60,266 nucleotides of DNA, from contig JASBTD010000011.1 of assembly GCA_030148605.1 (NCBI GenBank), positions 1 to 60,266 on the forward strand. Reading direction: 5' to 3'. The translations under genes were made by a program, and so were the position numbers. The DNA comes from Erythrobacter sp. GTDB taxonomy: Bacteria > Pseudomonadota > Alphaproteobacteria > Sphingomonadales > Sphingomonadaceae. Under the pieces are notes generated by a model, which was not told where the DNA came from, did not search any database, and was given only the letters and a program-made list of their open reading frames with translations. Every line of letters begins with the position of its first letter. Within the stretch, counting starts at the first letter, position 1. This document shows, one piece after another, positions 18,497 through 27,298 of the stretch.

Positions 18497-20179
18497 ATGC
18501 AGCCGATCAAAGATGTTCGACGCGACCGTGCAAGGCATTGGCGGGCTACCCGATGGCTAGTCCGCTATCCCCGGGGCGTTCCGGTGGCAATATTTGCAGC
18601 CATTGCATTGGTCACTGCGGTTGCCGTGACAGCAATCGAAGCTGGTGAACACCAGCGCGAGAAGGCTGTCATGCGCGAGGTAGCACAGTCGGTTGCTTCT
18701 GCGCTTGATCGCAGAGGGAACACCAGTGCGGCCTATCTGCGCGCGGGCGCCGCTCTGTTTTCCATCACGCAAGAGGTCAATCTTGACCTGTTCCGCCGGT
18801 TCTCAAGCGAATTGCGGCTTGATGCAGCTTACCGCGGGTCCGAAGGATATGGTTGGGCCGCTGCAGTCAACCGTGCCGAAATCGCTCAATTCGAGCAGGA
18901 GATGCAGCAGGAAAGCGGCATGCCCTTCGAAATTCGCCGTGAACCGGGCGCGAGTGGCGACTTGCTGGTTCCGGTGACATTTCTCAAACCCATTACTGAA
19001 CGCAGCAGGCGAGCATTGGGCTTTGATCTCTATTCCGAGCCGGTCCGGCGAGCGGCGATGGACGAAGCAAGACGAATGGTTCGTCCGACAGCAACCGGCA
19101 AACTGGTTCTGGCGCAAGAAGAAGATGCGGATGCGGCAGGGTTTCTCATTTTCATGCCGGTGTTCAAGTCAGGTGAAGCAGGCAGGGTGCTGAAAGGCTT
19201 TGTCTACAGTCCCTTTGACGCGCAGTATTTCCTCAACTCCGCGATGGAGATTTCAACTCAGCGCCAGATGGGCGTGCGACTGTATGACGGAGCAGCTCGC
19301 CCGGAGAACCTGCTTGCAGAGCACCGCCCTCAGGTGTCTTCGGGTGAAATGGTTTCGCAGGAGATACGGATTGCGAACCGGCCGCTTCTGATCCAGATTG
19401 AATCCGCTCGCGGCGCAGCACTTTCGCCGCTTTCCATGGCTACGTTGCTGTTCGGGCTGGCAGTCGCAAGCCTGCTGATGCTTCTCGCGCGTTTGCTGAC
19501 GCGTCAGGCGATTGAAGACGAAGCTTCGCTGGCTTTCTTCGAAGAACAGAACTCGATACGCAATTCGCTGACCCGCGAACTCAATCACCGCGTGAAGAAC
19601 ACGTTGGCCAGCATCCTTTCGATCATCGCGCTGACCCGCCGCCGGACCGATGATCTGGATGAATTCGCCGATGGTCTTGAAGGGCGGATCAGGGCGCTTT
19701 CCGCCACGCATGACCTGCTGACACAGTCGGATTGGGGTACGACCCCGATGCGAGCGGTGATCGAGACCGAGCTGGCACCGTATGATGGAGGTGAAACAGA
19801 AATTCGGATGGAAGGGCCAGAGATCGACCTGGCACCGAATGACGCCCTTTCGCTTGGGCTCGCAATCCATGAGCTTGCGACTAACGCAGCCAAATATGGC
19901 GCTTTGAGCCAGCCAGGTGGTGCGATTACCATTTCATGGCACAATGAAAGCGAAGAGCTGGTTCAACTATACTGGCAGGAACGGGGCGGACCGCCGGTGA
20001 GCCAGGAACGCAAGGCCGGATTTGGAACGCAGCTGATCCAGAAGATCGTTGCCCATGAACTGAAGCACCCGGTCGAACTGAATTTCGATCATGACGGCGT
20101 CAGCTGCCTGTTGCGGGTACCCGTGCGGCGGCGCAGTGCCTTCCAGATCCGCGAGAGACTGGAGCGTCTGGCGGACTGA
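18497..20179 (+). CDS. HWE/HisKA_2-type sensor histidine kinase with CHASE-like sensor
   Basis: 560 aa. Membrane helices at ~28-49 and ~311-335 enclose a periplasmic CHASE-like domain. The phospho-acceptor is His364 in ELNHRVKN. The ATPase has LGLAIHELATNAAKYGAL (N-box) and GFGTQLIQKIV. This type phosphorylates PhyR-class regulators, and phyR lies convergent 11 bases away, so it is probably the stress-sensing PhyK/PhyT-like kinase (inference). An EcfG-like promoter precedes it. Confidence 0.88.
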   Translation: MQPIKDVRRDRARHWRATRWLVRYPRGVPVAIFAAIALVTAVAVTAIEAGEHQREKAVMREVAQSVASALDRRGNTSAAYLRAGAALFSITQEVNLDLFRRFSSELRLDAAYRGSEGYGWAAAVNRAEIAQFEQEMQQESGMPFEIRREPGASGDLLVPVTFLKPITERSRRALGFDLYSEPVRRAAMDEARRMVRPTATGKLVLAQEEDADAAGFLIFMPVFKSGEAGRVLKGFVYSPFDAQYFLNSAMEISTQRQMGVRLYDGAARPENLLAEHRPQVSSGEMVSQEIRIANRPLLIQIESARGAALSPLSMATLLFGLAVASLLMLLARLLTRQAIEDEASLAFFEEQNSIRNSLTRELNHRVKNTLASILSIIALTRRRTDDLDEFADGLEGRIRALSATHDLLTQSDWGTTPMRAVIETELAPYDGGETEIRMEGPEIDLAPNDALSLGLAIHELATNAAKYGALSQPGGAITISWHNESEELVQLYWQERGGPPVSQERKAGFGTQLIQKIVAHELKHPVELNFDHDGVSCLLRVPVRRRSAFQIRERLERLAD

Positions 20180-20190
20180 AAAGACTGACT

Positions 20191-20985
20191 TTAGCCGATT
20201 GGCTTGCTGGAATTGAAAAACAGCGCCTGGCCTATCGTTGAGCGCACAGTGCCTTCCTGGAACGGCTTGGTGATCAGATAGGTCGGTTCCGGGCGATCTC
20301 CCGTCAGCAGGCGTTCGGGATAGGCAGTGATGAAGATCACAGGCACATCAGCAATCGACAATATGTCATCGACCGCATCCAGCCCGGAAGAACCGTCTGC
20401 CAGCTGGATATCGGCGAGCACAAGGCCCGGTGTCTGCTGCGCCACCGCTTCTTGAGCCTGCGTGCGTGTGGCCGCTGTCGCGAAGACCTCATGGCCCAAT
20501 CCGCTCACCAGGTCTTCAAGCTGCATTGAAATCAATGGCTCGTCTTCGATGATCAGCACGCTGGTTGAAGCTTCGCGATCAATCTCTGCCACGGCTTCTG
20601 CGGCAAGGGCAGTGACCTCTTCTGTCGTCAGACCAAGGATTTCAGCTGTCTGTTGCGGCGAAAACCCTTCCAGAGTTGTGAGCAGCAAGGCCTGTCGATT
20701 GAGCGGGGTAATGCGGCCAAGCCGCTTGTGCGCCGCGATCTCGTGTTCACTGCCGCTTTCCGCGCCAGAGCCAGACGCATCGCTCGCGCTTGACCAAACT
20801 TGAGTGAAAATGCGGTAGAGTGCGGCACGCCCGCTCGCCAGACTTGCCTTCAACGTATCATCGGCAAGCGCCGCTTCCAGCGTTGCCCGGACATAGGCAT
20901 CCCCGCTCGCCTGCGAACCCGTGAGCGCCCGCGCATATCTGCGCAGGTAGGGGAGATTTGCAGCGACTTTCTCGCTTAACGACAT
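20191..20985 (-). CDS. phyR: PhyR general stress response regulator
   Basis: 264 aa. The sigma-like N-terminal domain (residues ~5-135) mimics EcfG to capture NepR, and the receiver domain (~142-255) follows. The phospho-acceptor is Asp192 (VLADIQLADG), with the acidic pair IIEDEP and Lys in LITKPF. The start at 20985 gives the usual PhyR length; the longer open frame to 21276 runs through its promoter and an intergenic region. It acts as anti-anti-sigma factor when phosphorylated. Confidence 0.94.
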   Translation of the reverse strand: MSLSEKVAANLPYLRRYARALTGSQASGDAYVRATLEAALADDTLKASLASGRAALYRIFTQVWSSASDASGSGAESGSEHEIAAHKRLGRITPLNRQALLLTTLEGFSPQQTAEILGLTTEEVTALAAEAVAEIDREASTSVLIIEDEPLISMQLEDLVSGLGHEVFATAATRTQAQEAVAQQTPGLVLADIQLADGSSGLDAVDDILSIADVPVIFITAYPERLLTGDRPEPTYLITKPFQEGTVRSTIGQALFFNSSKPIG

Positions 20986-21014
20986 GAAAGGCCTTCTCGT
21001 AATTCTGCTACGCA

Positions 21015-21039
21015 AACGGCTGTCAAATGCGATGGTTCC
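21015..21039 (-). promoter_or_regulatory. EcfG-type promoter of phyR
   Basis: On the minus strand GGAAC (21039-21035) is followed after exactly 16 bases by CGTT (21018-21015), placing transcription start about 25 bases before phyR. This implies positive autoregulation of the stress response. Confidence 0.8.
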
Positions 21040-21179
21040 ACACGCAAGCCGGGGGATAGCAGAGCTGCGCGGATTGTCCATCGAAGCGCTCGGCAAAGTC
21101 TCTGCGATGGGATTTGGCCGGACGAGTGAAAAAATTTTGATTTTCGCGGGAACCGCTCCCGAAGTCGGACATTTCCTCA

Positions 21180-21266
21180 ATGTCACCGCCGAGACCCCCC
21201 TCCCGTCCAAGCGGCCGGTGATACGATCCCGAAGGCCTCCGTCTTCCCAGGCGGAGGCCTTTTTTT
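21180..21266 (+). ncRNA. Candidate general-stress small RNA with C-rich loop
   Basis: No protein gene is on this strand here, yet a strong Rho-independent terminator lies at 21232-21266. Its 8-bp core stem GGCCTCCG/CGGAGGCC is followed by seven T. Just before it, a 9-bp stem with one bulge (21183-21191 with 21212-21221) presents a 20-base loop containing CCCCCCTCCC. Upstream, GGAAC (21149) then 16 bases then CATT is one mismatch from the EcfG promoter seen at phyR; it would start an ~87-nt RNA. This design recalls GsrN of Caulobacter, a stress sRNA with a C-rich targeting loop. It is inferred only. Confidence 0.55.
21232..21266 (+). terminator. Rho-independent terminator of the candidate sRNA
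   Basis: The hairpin GGCCTCCG/CGGAGGCC (21234-21241 with 21252-21259) can be extended by two A-T pairs and ends in T7. The T-run lies only on the plus side, so it does not serve the minus-strand genes on either side. Confidence 0.8.
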
Positions 21267-21302
21267 CACCCGGCATTGAATTTGGTTCCGGGTTTCCGGC
21301 CC

Positions 21303-22460
21303 TTAAAGAGACTTTTCGAAGACGACGTATTCGCGGTTGACCTTGCTGTCGATTGCGTCCGCGATCGCGATCATTCCCTGGTTGTCATCAAGGATCCACC
21401 CGATCTCGCCGCGACTGGATCCGTAAACCTCGTCAGCATTGCGGCGGATTTCGCTGATCATCATGAAGGCAAGCTGGCTGGCTACGCGCGAATTGTGCAG
21501 CTCTTTCTTCACGCCCATCAGCGGCACGCGCATCCCTGCGCCTTTGGGAAAACGCAACCAGCGCAGCAAATGAAACCAGCCAAACGGAAACAGCTTGCCA
21601 TTGATGCGCTTCAGGACCTGGTTGATATCTGGGAAGGTGAGCATGAAAGCGACCGGTTCTCCGTCGAGCTCTGCAACCATGTTGAGCGGTTCGAAGATGA
21701 TCGGGCGCAGCTTCTTGCCGGCATGCGCGATCTCGTCAGGCGTGAAGGGCACGAAGCCCCAATTGGTCGACCAGGCATCGTTCAGGATCGAAAGGATCAC
21801 ATCGACTTCCTCGTCCCACCGCGATTTGTCGACCTGGCGCACGGAAATCCGCTCGTTGCGCTGGCCTGACTTGACGATCCGCTGGATCAGTGGGGGGAAA
21901 TCCCGCGTTATGTCGAGATCGTAGGTCAGCAGCGATTTGGCATGGGCAAAGCCGTAGCTTTCGATCCAGCCACGATAATGTGCCGGGTGATGGCCCATCA
22001 TCAGCATGGGAGCGTGATCCTGCCCGCGCACCAGCAAGCCCGGCTCTTCCCATATCGACATGGATATCGGGCCAAGCACCCGCGTCATCCCTTCGTTGCG
22101 CAGCCAGCCTTCTGCAGCTTCGAGCAGCGCATGAGCAGTCGTTTCGTCTTCTGCATCGAAATAGCCGAACATGCCGGTGCCGGGGCCAAAACCCTGTTCC
22201 TGCGGAACTTCCAGTGCCAAGTCATCGATATGCGCGGAAATGCGGCCAACCGGCTTCCCGCCGCGCTTGGCAAGGAAAAGCTGCGCACGCGCATGGCCGA
22301 AGAATGGGTTCTTGCCCGGAGTGATCAATTCGATCTGCTCGCCGCGCAGCTGCGGCACGGAATGCGGCTCGCGCGCAGCAAAGGCGCGGCCCAGGTCGAC
22401 GAACCTTGCTCTGCCCGCCTTGTCGCCAATTGGCTCAATGATTATATCGCTCGCGCCCAC
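21303..22460 (-). CDS. GNAT-like N-acetyltransferase family protein
   Basis: 385 aa, soluble. The protein looks like two GNAT-fold halves: ARAQLFLAKRGGKPVGRISAHID and later LNMVAELDGEPVAFMLTFPD. A helix following GPGTGMFGYFDAEDE resembles the acetyl-CoA side. Homologues are widespread in alphaproteobacteria as uncharacterised proteins. It is transcribed toward phyR but separated by 318 bases containing the sRNA candidate. Confidence 0.7.
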   Translation of the reverse strand: MGASDIIIEPIGDKAGRARFVDLGRAFAAREPHSVPQLRGEQIELITPGKNPFFGHARAQLFLAKRGGKPVGRISAHIDDLALEVPQEQGFGPGTGMFGYFDAEDETTAHALLEAAEGWLRNEGMTRVLGPISMSIWEEPGLLVRGQDHAPMLMMGHHPAHYRGWIESYGFAHAKSLLTYDLDITRDFPPLIQRIVKSGQRNERISVRQVDKSRWDEEVDVILSILNDAWSTNWGFVPFTPDEIAHAGKKLRPIIFEPLNMVAELDGEPVAFMLTFPDINQVLKRINGKLFPFGWFHLLRWLRFPKGAGMRVPLMGVKKELHNSRVASQLAFMMISEIRRNADEVYGSSRGEIGWILDDNQGMIAIADAIDSKVNREYVVFEKSL

Positions 22461-22618
22461 GTTGTTGCCCCGTTCAGAATGCCTAGTGCAGATTGCGTTG
22501 CGTCAATGTGTGGTGAGAGAATGCCGCTTAAGCAAGCCATTCGATCACTCTTGCCAACAAGTCGCGTTTGTCCTGCGCCGCGCTTTTGCGGTAAGGGCAT
22601 GAGCGAACCAGAGAAACG

Positions 22619-23719
22619 ATGATGGAAAAGACATTCGATCCGGCGGCTGCAAGCAGCCCTGCAAGAGCGCCCGCTACGCGCGCCGAGTTCATCAATAGCG
22701 ATGACAAGGACATGCTGCGCGTTGCGCGTGACCTGACCAAGGATCTGGGGCAGGCAAGCGGAGCTTGGTATTGGCCTGACATGCTGCTGTCCGCAGGGAT
22801 CGGCTATGCTGCATTGGCAGGCGCGATCCTGGTCCAAAGCGTGCCACTCGCGGTTGCGCTGGGCATTGTCTCAGCGCTGGCGCTCTATCGTGCGCTGATG
22901 TTCATTCACGAAATCACCCACATCCACCGCGACGCTTTGCCGGGCTTCCGGACGGCGTGGAACCTTCTGGTCGGCATTCCCATGCTGGTGCCCAGCTTCA
23001 TGTATGAAGGGGTGCACACGCTGCACCACAAGCGCACACAATATGGCACGGTTGAAGACCCCGAATATTTGCCACTTGCCCTGATGAAGCCATGGAGCCT
23101 GCCGCTTTTCGTGTTGATCGCGCTGCTCGCGCCGATCGGGCTGCTGCTGCGTTTCGCTGTGCTGGTGCCGCTTGGCGTGATTATCCCGCCACTGCGCAAG
23201 ATGGTTTGGGAGCAGGCATCGGCGCTGATGATCAATCCGGAGTTTCGCCGCAAGCCGCCTGAAGGACAGCTGGCCAAGCGTGTGTTCTGGCAAGAGCTGG
23301 GCGGATTTGTCTGGGCTTGGGTGCTGCTGGGCAGCACGCAATTCATCGGCTGGCGCCCACTGCTGATTGCGCTCGCGATCGTGTCGCTCACCGCAGTGCT
23401 CAACCAATTGCGCACGCTGGTGGCGCATTTGTGGGAGAACGATGGCGAGCCGATGACCGTGACCGCGCAATTCCTCGATAGCGTCAATGTGCCGCCGCCG
23501 GGCCTTGTTGCGGAAATCTGGGCACCGGTTGGCTTGCGCTATCACGCGCTGCATCACCTGATGCCATCGATGCCCTATCACGCTTTGCCAGAGGCTCACC
23601 GCAGGTTGAATGCCGAGCTTGGCGTCAATTCGACCTATGACGGGGCCAACCACAAAGGGATGGTCGAGCTGGTTGCGCGCATCGCGCGCAGCACGATGGG
23701 CGGGCGCGCTTCGGCATAG
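22619..23719 (+). CDS. Fatty acid desaturase
   Basis: 366 aa integral membrane protein. Three histidine boxes are visible: HEITHIH (about residue 99), HTLHH (~137) and RYHALHHLMP (~305). These bind the di-iron centre. Several membrane helices lie between them. It probably desaturates fatty acyl chains of membrane lipids; regiospecificity cannot be read. It starts at one of two adjacent ATG codons (22619 or 22622). Confidence 0.88.
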   Translation: MMEKTFDPAAASSPARAPATRAEFINSDDKDMLRVARDLTKDLGQASGAWYWPDMLLSAGIGYAALAGAILVQSVPLAVALGIVSALALYRALMFIHEITHIHRDALPGFRTAWNLLVGIPMLVPSFMYEGVHTLHHKRTQYGTVEDPEYLPLALMKPWSLPLFVLIALLAPIGLLLRFAVLVPLGVIIPPLRKMVWEQASALMINPEFRRKPPEGQLAKRVFWQELGGFVWAWVLLGSTQFIGWRPLLIALAIVSLTAVLNQLRTLVAHLWENDGEPMTVTAQFLDSVNVPPPGLVAEIWAPVGLRYHALHHLMPSMPYHALPEAHRRLNAELGVNSTYDGANHKGMVELVARIARSTMGGRASA

Positions 23720-23732
23720 CGCCGCACGACTT

Positions 23733-24257
23733 TCAATCGAGAAAGTGTATCATCGCGCAGCGTCGCTCTGCGGGTAGGCCGTTGTCTGCTTCAAGCGCAA
23801 GCTCGCTTGCCAGGCGTGGGTGCGCATCAAGCGCTGTCACTTCCTCAAAGCCGAGCTTGGCATAGAAGGGCGCATTCCAAGGCAGATCGCGAAACGTAGT
23901 GAGAGTGATCGCGCGAAAACCCGCGTTGCGCGCATCGATCTGGCATGCGCGCAGCAAGCCCGCGCCGATGCCTTGCCCCTGGAACCTGGGATCAACATCC
24001 ATTTCCCAGATATGAAGCTCGCGGCTGAAAGGCTCGCTTGCCAAGAACCCTGCCATTTCATCGCCGACATGTGCGACAAGGCAGTGGCCCTTGCGGATCA
24101 GACGGCGCAGCTCATCGGGCTTCCATCCATCGGAGAGATCGAGCTCGGTCAGATCTGGGTCTTCAGCAAACAGCACAGCAGCTGCACTTTCGATGGCAGG
24201 CATCAAGTCAGCATCTTCCGGCCGTGCAAGCCGCAGCGACCAATCGCGCTTGCTCAC
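23733..24257 (-). CDS. GNAT family N-acetyltransferase
   Basis: 174 aa. The acetyl-CoA loop FQGQGIGAGLLRACQ is at ~95-110. The strand MDVDPRF before it and the AKLGFEEV motif toward the C-terminus are typical. Substrate is unknown. The start overlaps the lptG stop (ATGA), so it is the last gene of the lptF-lptG operon. Confidence 0.85.
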   Translation of the reverse strand: MSKRDWSLRLARPEDADLMPAIESAAAVLFAEDPDLTELDLSDGWKPDELRRLIRKGHCLVAHVGDEMAGFLASEPFSRELHIWEMDVDPRFQGQGIGAGLLRACQIDARNAGFRAITLTTFRDLPWNAPFYAKLGFEEVTALDAHPRLASELALEADNGLPAERRCAMIHFLD

Positions 24258-25351
24258 TCCTCGGTCCTGACGAGCACTGTCTCACCCACCAGAAGGAAGA
24301 GGAAAAAGGGCGCCCAGGCGGCAAGAAATGGCGGATATCCGCCAAAATTGCCCATCGCCAGCGCTGCGTTGTCGATCACGAAATAGGCAAAGCCCAGCGC
24401 CATCCCGATAATCGCGCGCAGGAACAATTGCCCTGAACGTGCCAGCCCGAATGCCGCAACCGCACCGAGCAATGGCATCAGGAAAGCAGAAAGCGGCCCG
24501 GAAAGTTTATGCCACCATTTGGCGCGCAGTTCTGCCGTTCTCCGGCCCACGGCTTCATAGGCTTCGATCGATTCCGACAGCTCCCAGAACGGCTTGGTAT
24601 CAGGGTCAACCGTATCGAGTTCGATCTGGTCGGGGGAAAGCCCGGCTCCGACTACCAGCTCGCCCAATTGCTCGGTTTCTGCAGTGGAGACATCGAAACG
24701 GACCGCTTCTTCAAGCTTCCATCCCGGTGCAGCATAGCTGGCTCGCGGTGCGCGGATCTGCGTCAGGATCATGCCGCCTTCGCTGCGTGCATACCAGGTG
24801 ACATCGCGCATCCGGATTGCGCCGCCCGATCCGGTCATGCTCGATGCCGTCAACACATCTTCGCCATCAGTCAGATAGACATTGGCACGCACAGCAGAAT
24901 CCTGAGGAATATCGCCATAGTCCGCCGCTTCCCACGCCTTGAGCGTAGCGGTTGCGCGCGTCACCACGCGTTCGTTGAATACAAAGCTGACAGTTGAAAC
25001 GAGCGCTGCTGTGAGCAGCAAGGGCGCCAATACCTGATGCGCGGATAGCCCGGCCGCTTTCATGGCGATCACTTCGCTGTTCTGGTTGAGTGTCACCAAA
25101 GCGATCAGCGTTGCAAGCAGCACGGAGTAAGGCAGAAAGCGTGCAACCAGCTGCGGTATGCGCAAGCTCGCATAGGTCAGAAGCTCCGCCTGGCCATTGC
25201 CTTCAACGGCCAGGATATCGCCGCTGCTTGACAGCAAATCGAGCATCATCAGCACCAATACCAGCATCACCAGCACAGCGATGATCCGCACGATGAACAT
25301 GCGCGCGAGGTAGAAAGTGAGTGTGCGCGAAGGGAAAAAATCGAGCTGCAT
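24254..25351 (-). CDS. lptG: LPS export ABC transporter permease LptG
   Basis: 365 aa, YjgP/YjgQ family. Three N-terminal membrane helices are followed by a periplasmic beta-jellyroll region (~130-270) and three C-terminal helices ending in PFFLFLLVGETVLV. With LptF it forms the inner membrane channel powered by LptB to extract lipopolysaccharide. The second of two adjacent permease genes. Confidence 0.9.
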   Translation of the reverse strand: MQLDFFPSRTLTFYLARMFIVRIIAVLVMLVLVLMMLDLLSSSGDILAVEGNGQAELLTYASLRIPQLVARFLPYSVLLATLIALVTLNQNSEVIAMKAAGLSAHQVLAPLLLTAALVSTVSFVFNERVVTRATATLKAWEAADYGDIPQDSAVRANVYLTDGEDVLTASSMTGSGGAIRMRDVTWYARSEGGMILTQIRAPRASYAAPGWKLEEAVRFDVSTAETEQLGELVVGAGLSPDQIELDTVDPDTKPFWELSESIEAYEAVGRRTAELRAKWWHKLSGPLSAFLMPLLGAVAAFGLARSGQLFLRAIIGMALGFAYFVIDNAALAMGNFGGYPPFLAAWAPFFLFLLVGETVLVRTEE

Positions 25352-25365
25352 CGTGCCTTCGCGCC

Positions 25366-26598
25366 TTACTCTGCCGGTGCCGCTTCAAGCGCGGTGATCT
25401 GGCGCGAATGGCGCCGTTTGAACAGCTTGCGGATCGCCTTGCCCAGTTTGGATGCGCCGGTCTCAAGCGCTCCGATCGCTTGCCCGCCCGGGACATGCGC
25501 GACGCGGTAATACATCCACAGGATCAATGCAGCGAACAGGAAGAATGGCCCCCACAAGGCCACAATCGGATCGACCCTGCCCAACGCCGCTACGTCCTCT
25601 CCATACTGGTTCACCTTGTGATAGGACACGACCATGATGATCGACACGAACACGCCCAATGCGCTGGTCGATCGCTTGGGCGGTATCGCCAATGACACTG
25701 CGAGCAAAGGCATCAGCAACATCATCACTATCTCGACCATGCGGAAATTGAAGCTGGCCTGGCTTGCAGCGCGGCGCTCGACTGGTTCGCTGTCGTTCCA
25801 TCCGATGCTGAGCAGCTCTGGCAGGATATACTCGCGCTCGGCATCGCCGCGTTCGCGAAACTCCTCGATTCTCGGCAAGTCGATCGGCAAGTCGTGCCGG
25901 GTGAAGCTCAATACGCGCGGGCTGCGTTCGCCTGTATCCTGCACGATTGTGCCATCGCTGAGCCGCAGGATGATCGTGTCAGGGCTGTCGCTGGTGGCCA
26001 TGAAAGCGCCTTCGCGCGCGGATATGGAAAGCACCTGACCGCGCTCGTTGGAGACGCGCGCGAAGATTCCTTTGAGCCTGCGCCCTTCGTCTTCGCTTTC
26101 CTCGATCCGCAAGGCCATGCGATCTTTCAGCGTGGTAAACTCGCCCACTTTGATCGACGCACCCAGCGCACCCGAGCGCAGCTCATACTCCATTTGCTCA
26201 TAGTAATAGCGGCTGATCGGCTGGATATAGAACACCAGCGCCACATTGACCGCGACCAGCACCAGCGTGATGGCATAGGGTATGCGCAGCAGCCTGCCAT
26301 AGCCCAGGCCGACTGCGCGCAGAACATCCAGCTCGCTTGATGTCGCCAGTTTGCGAAATGCGAGCAAGATGCCAAGCAGCAGGCCAAGCGGGATCGCGAG
26401 GCTGGCATATTCGGGAATCAGCGCGCCCAGCATCTTGAACACAACGGAGATCGGGCCGCCTTCGACCGCGACGAAATCGAACAGACGCAGCATCTTGTCG
26501 AGCAGCAGCAGGGATGCAGCGAGCGCAAACACCCCCAGCATGGGGAATACCACCAGCCGCAGGATATACCGGTCTATGCTAGGCAGAAATTTGAGCAC
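25366..26598 (-). CDS. lptF: LPS export ABC transporter permease LptF
   Basis: 410 aa, same architecture as LptG. N-terminal helices start at RYILRLVVFPMLGVFALAAS, a periplasmic jellyroll follows, then C-terminal helices (MLLMPLLAVSLAIPP, GPFFLFAALILWMYY). The reading frame begins with GTG at 26598 without an obvious ribosome-binding site. The 14-base gap to lptG indicates co-transcription. Confidence 0.9.
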   Translation of the reverse strand: MLKFLPSIDRYILRLVVFPMLGVFALAASLLLLDKMLRLFDFVAVEGGPISVVFKMLGALIPEYASLAIPLGLLLGILLAFRKLATSSELDVLRAVGLGYGRLLRIPYAITLVLVAVNVALVFYIQPISRYYYEQMEYELRSGALGASIKVGEFTTLKDRMALRIEESEDEGRRLKGIFARVSNERGQVLSISAREGAFMATSDSPDTIILRLSDGTIVQDTGERSPRVLSFTRHDLPIDLPRIEEFRERGDAEREYILPELLSIGWNDSEPVERRAASQASFNFRMVEIVMMLLMPLLAVSLAIPPKRSTSALGVFVSIIMVVSYHKVNQYGEDVAALGRVDPIVALWGPFFLFAALILWMYYRVAHVPGGQAIGALETGASKLGKAIRKLFKRRHSRQITALEAAPAE

Positions 26599-26692
26599 GT
26601 GTTCGCCGACTGTTTTCTGAGCCTTGTCCTTGTAGACGGACCCTAGCGTGAAAATTGTCCGCGGTCATGCCCTTGCCAGCGAAAATTACCGG

Positions 26693-27016
26693 TTAGGCTT
26701 TTTCCAGCGTGCATTGCAGCGGATGCTGGTTCTGCCGCGCGAAATCCATCACCTGGTTTACCTTGGTCTCAGCGACCTCGTAAGGGAAGATGCCGCACAC
26801 GCCGACACCCTTCTGGTGGACATGCAGCATCACCCGCGTCGCCTGCTCCAGATCCATTGCGAAAAAGCGTTTCAAGACCATCACTACGAATTCCATCGGA
26901 GTGTAGTCATCATTGAGCATCAGCACTTTGTACTGGCTCGGCTTCTTCGGTTTGGCCTTGGTTTTGGTTGCGATCCCGACTTCGCTGTCAGCGTCACTAT
27001 CGCCGTCATCTGCCAT
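26693..27016 (-). CDS. clpS: ATP-dependent Clp protease adaptor ClpS
   Basis: 107 aa. The substrate-recognition motif is [20 protein letters not shown], followed by [19 protein letters not shown]. ClpS delivers N-degron proteins to ClpA(C)P. The N-terminal ~25 residues are acidic then basic and flexible. The start at 27016 gives normal length; the longer open frame adds non-conserved sequence. No clpA is adjacent within the window. Confidence 0.94.
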   Translation of the reverse strand: MADDGDSDADSEVGIATKTKAKPKKPSQYKVLMLNDDYTPMEFVVMVLKRFFAMDLEQATRVMLHVHQKGVGVCGIFPYEVAETKVNQVMDFARQNQHPLQCTLEKA

Positions 27017-27195
27017 GGCAAAGCATGGCAAGCTGTGGCTGCTGCGGACAATCGGGAAGGGCAGATCGGTGGTCATTTGCTTGAGCAATATCGTAAGCCT
27101 TCGCTGAATCGCAAGGACAGAACGCGCTTGCTCTAACTCCTTGAGCTTAAAGCTTGGCAAATACATCAACTGCGAAGGGCTTGTGCAGCAATGGA

Positions 27196-27230
27196 AAGGG
27201 CCGGCCGGACGTTATGTCCAACCGGCCCTT
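27196..27230 (-). terminator. Probable terminator after the phasin gene
   Basis: An inverted repeat AAGGGCCGG/CCGGCCCTT (9 bp) with a nested GGAC/GTCC inner stem. On the minus strand only TTT follows, so termination strength is uncertain. Confidence 0.5.
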
Positions 27231-27298
27231 GGGGTTTCTGCCGGGAAGGGAGAGAGGAGAGAGACCCGGCCAGAAGTCTGAAAGCTTCGCCTAAGCGA

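Noticed and set aside
20986..21276. N-terminal extension of PhyR
   Set aside because: It would run through the EcfG promoter, and PhyR proteins normally begin with the short MSLSEKVAANLPYLRRYAR-type N-terminus.
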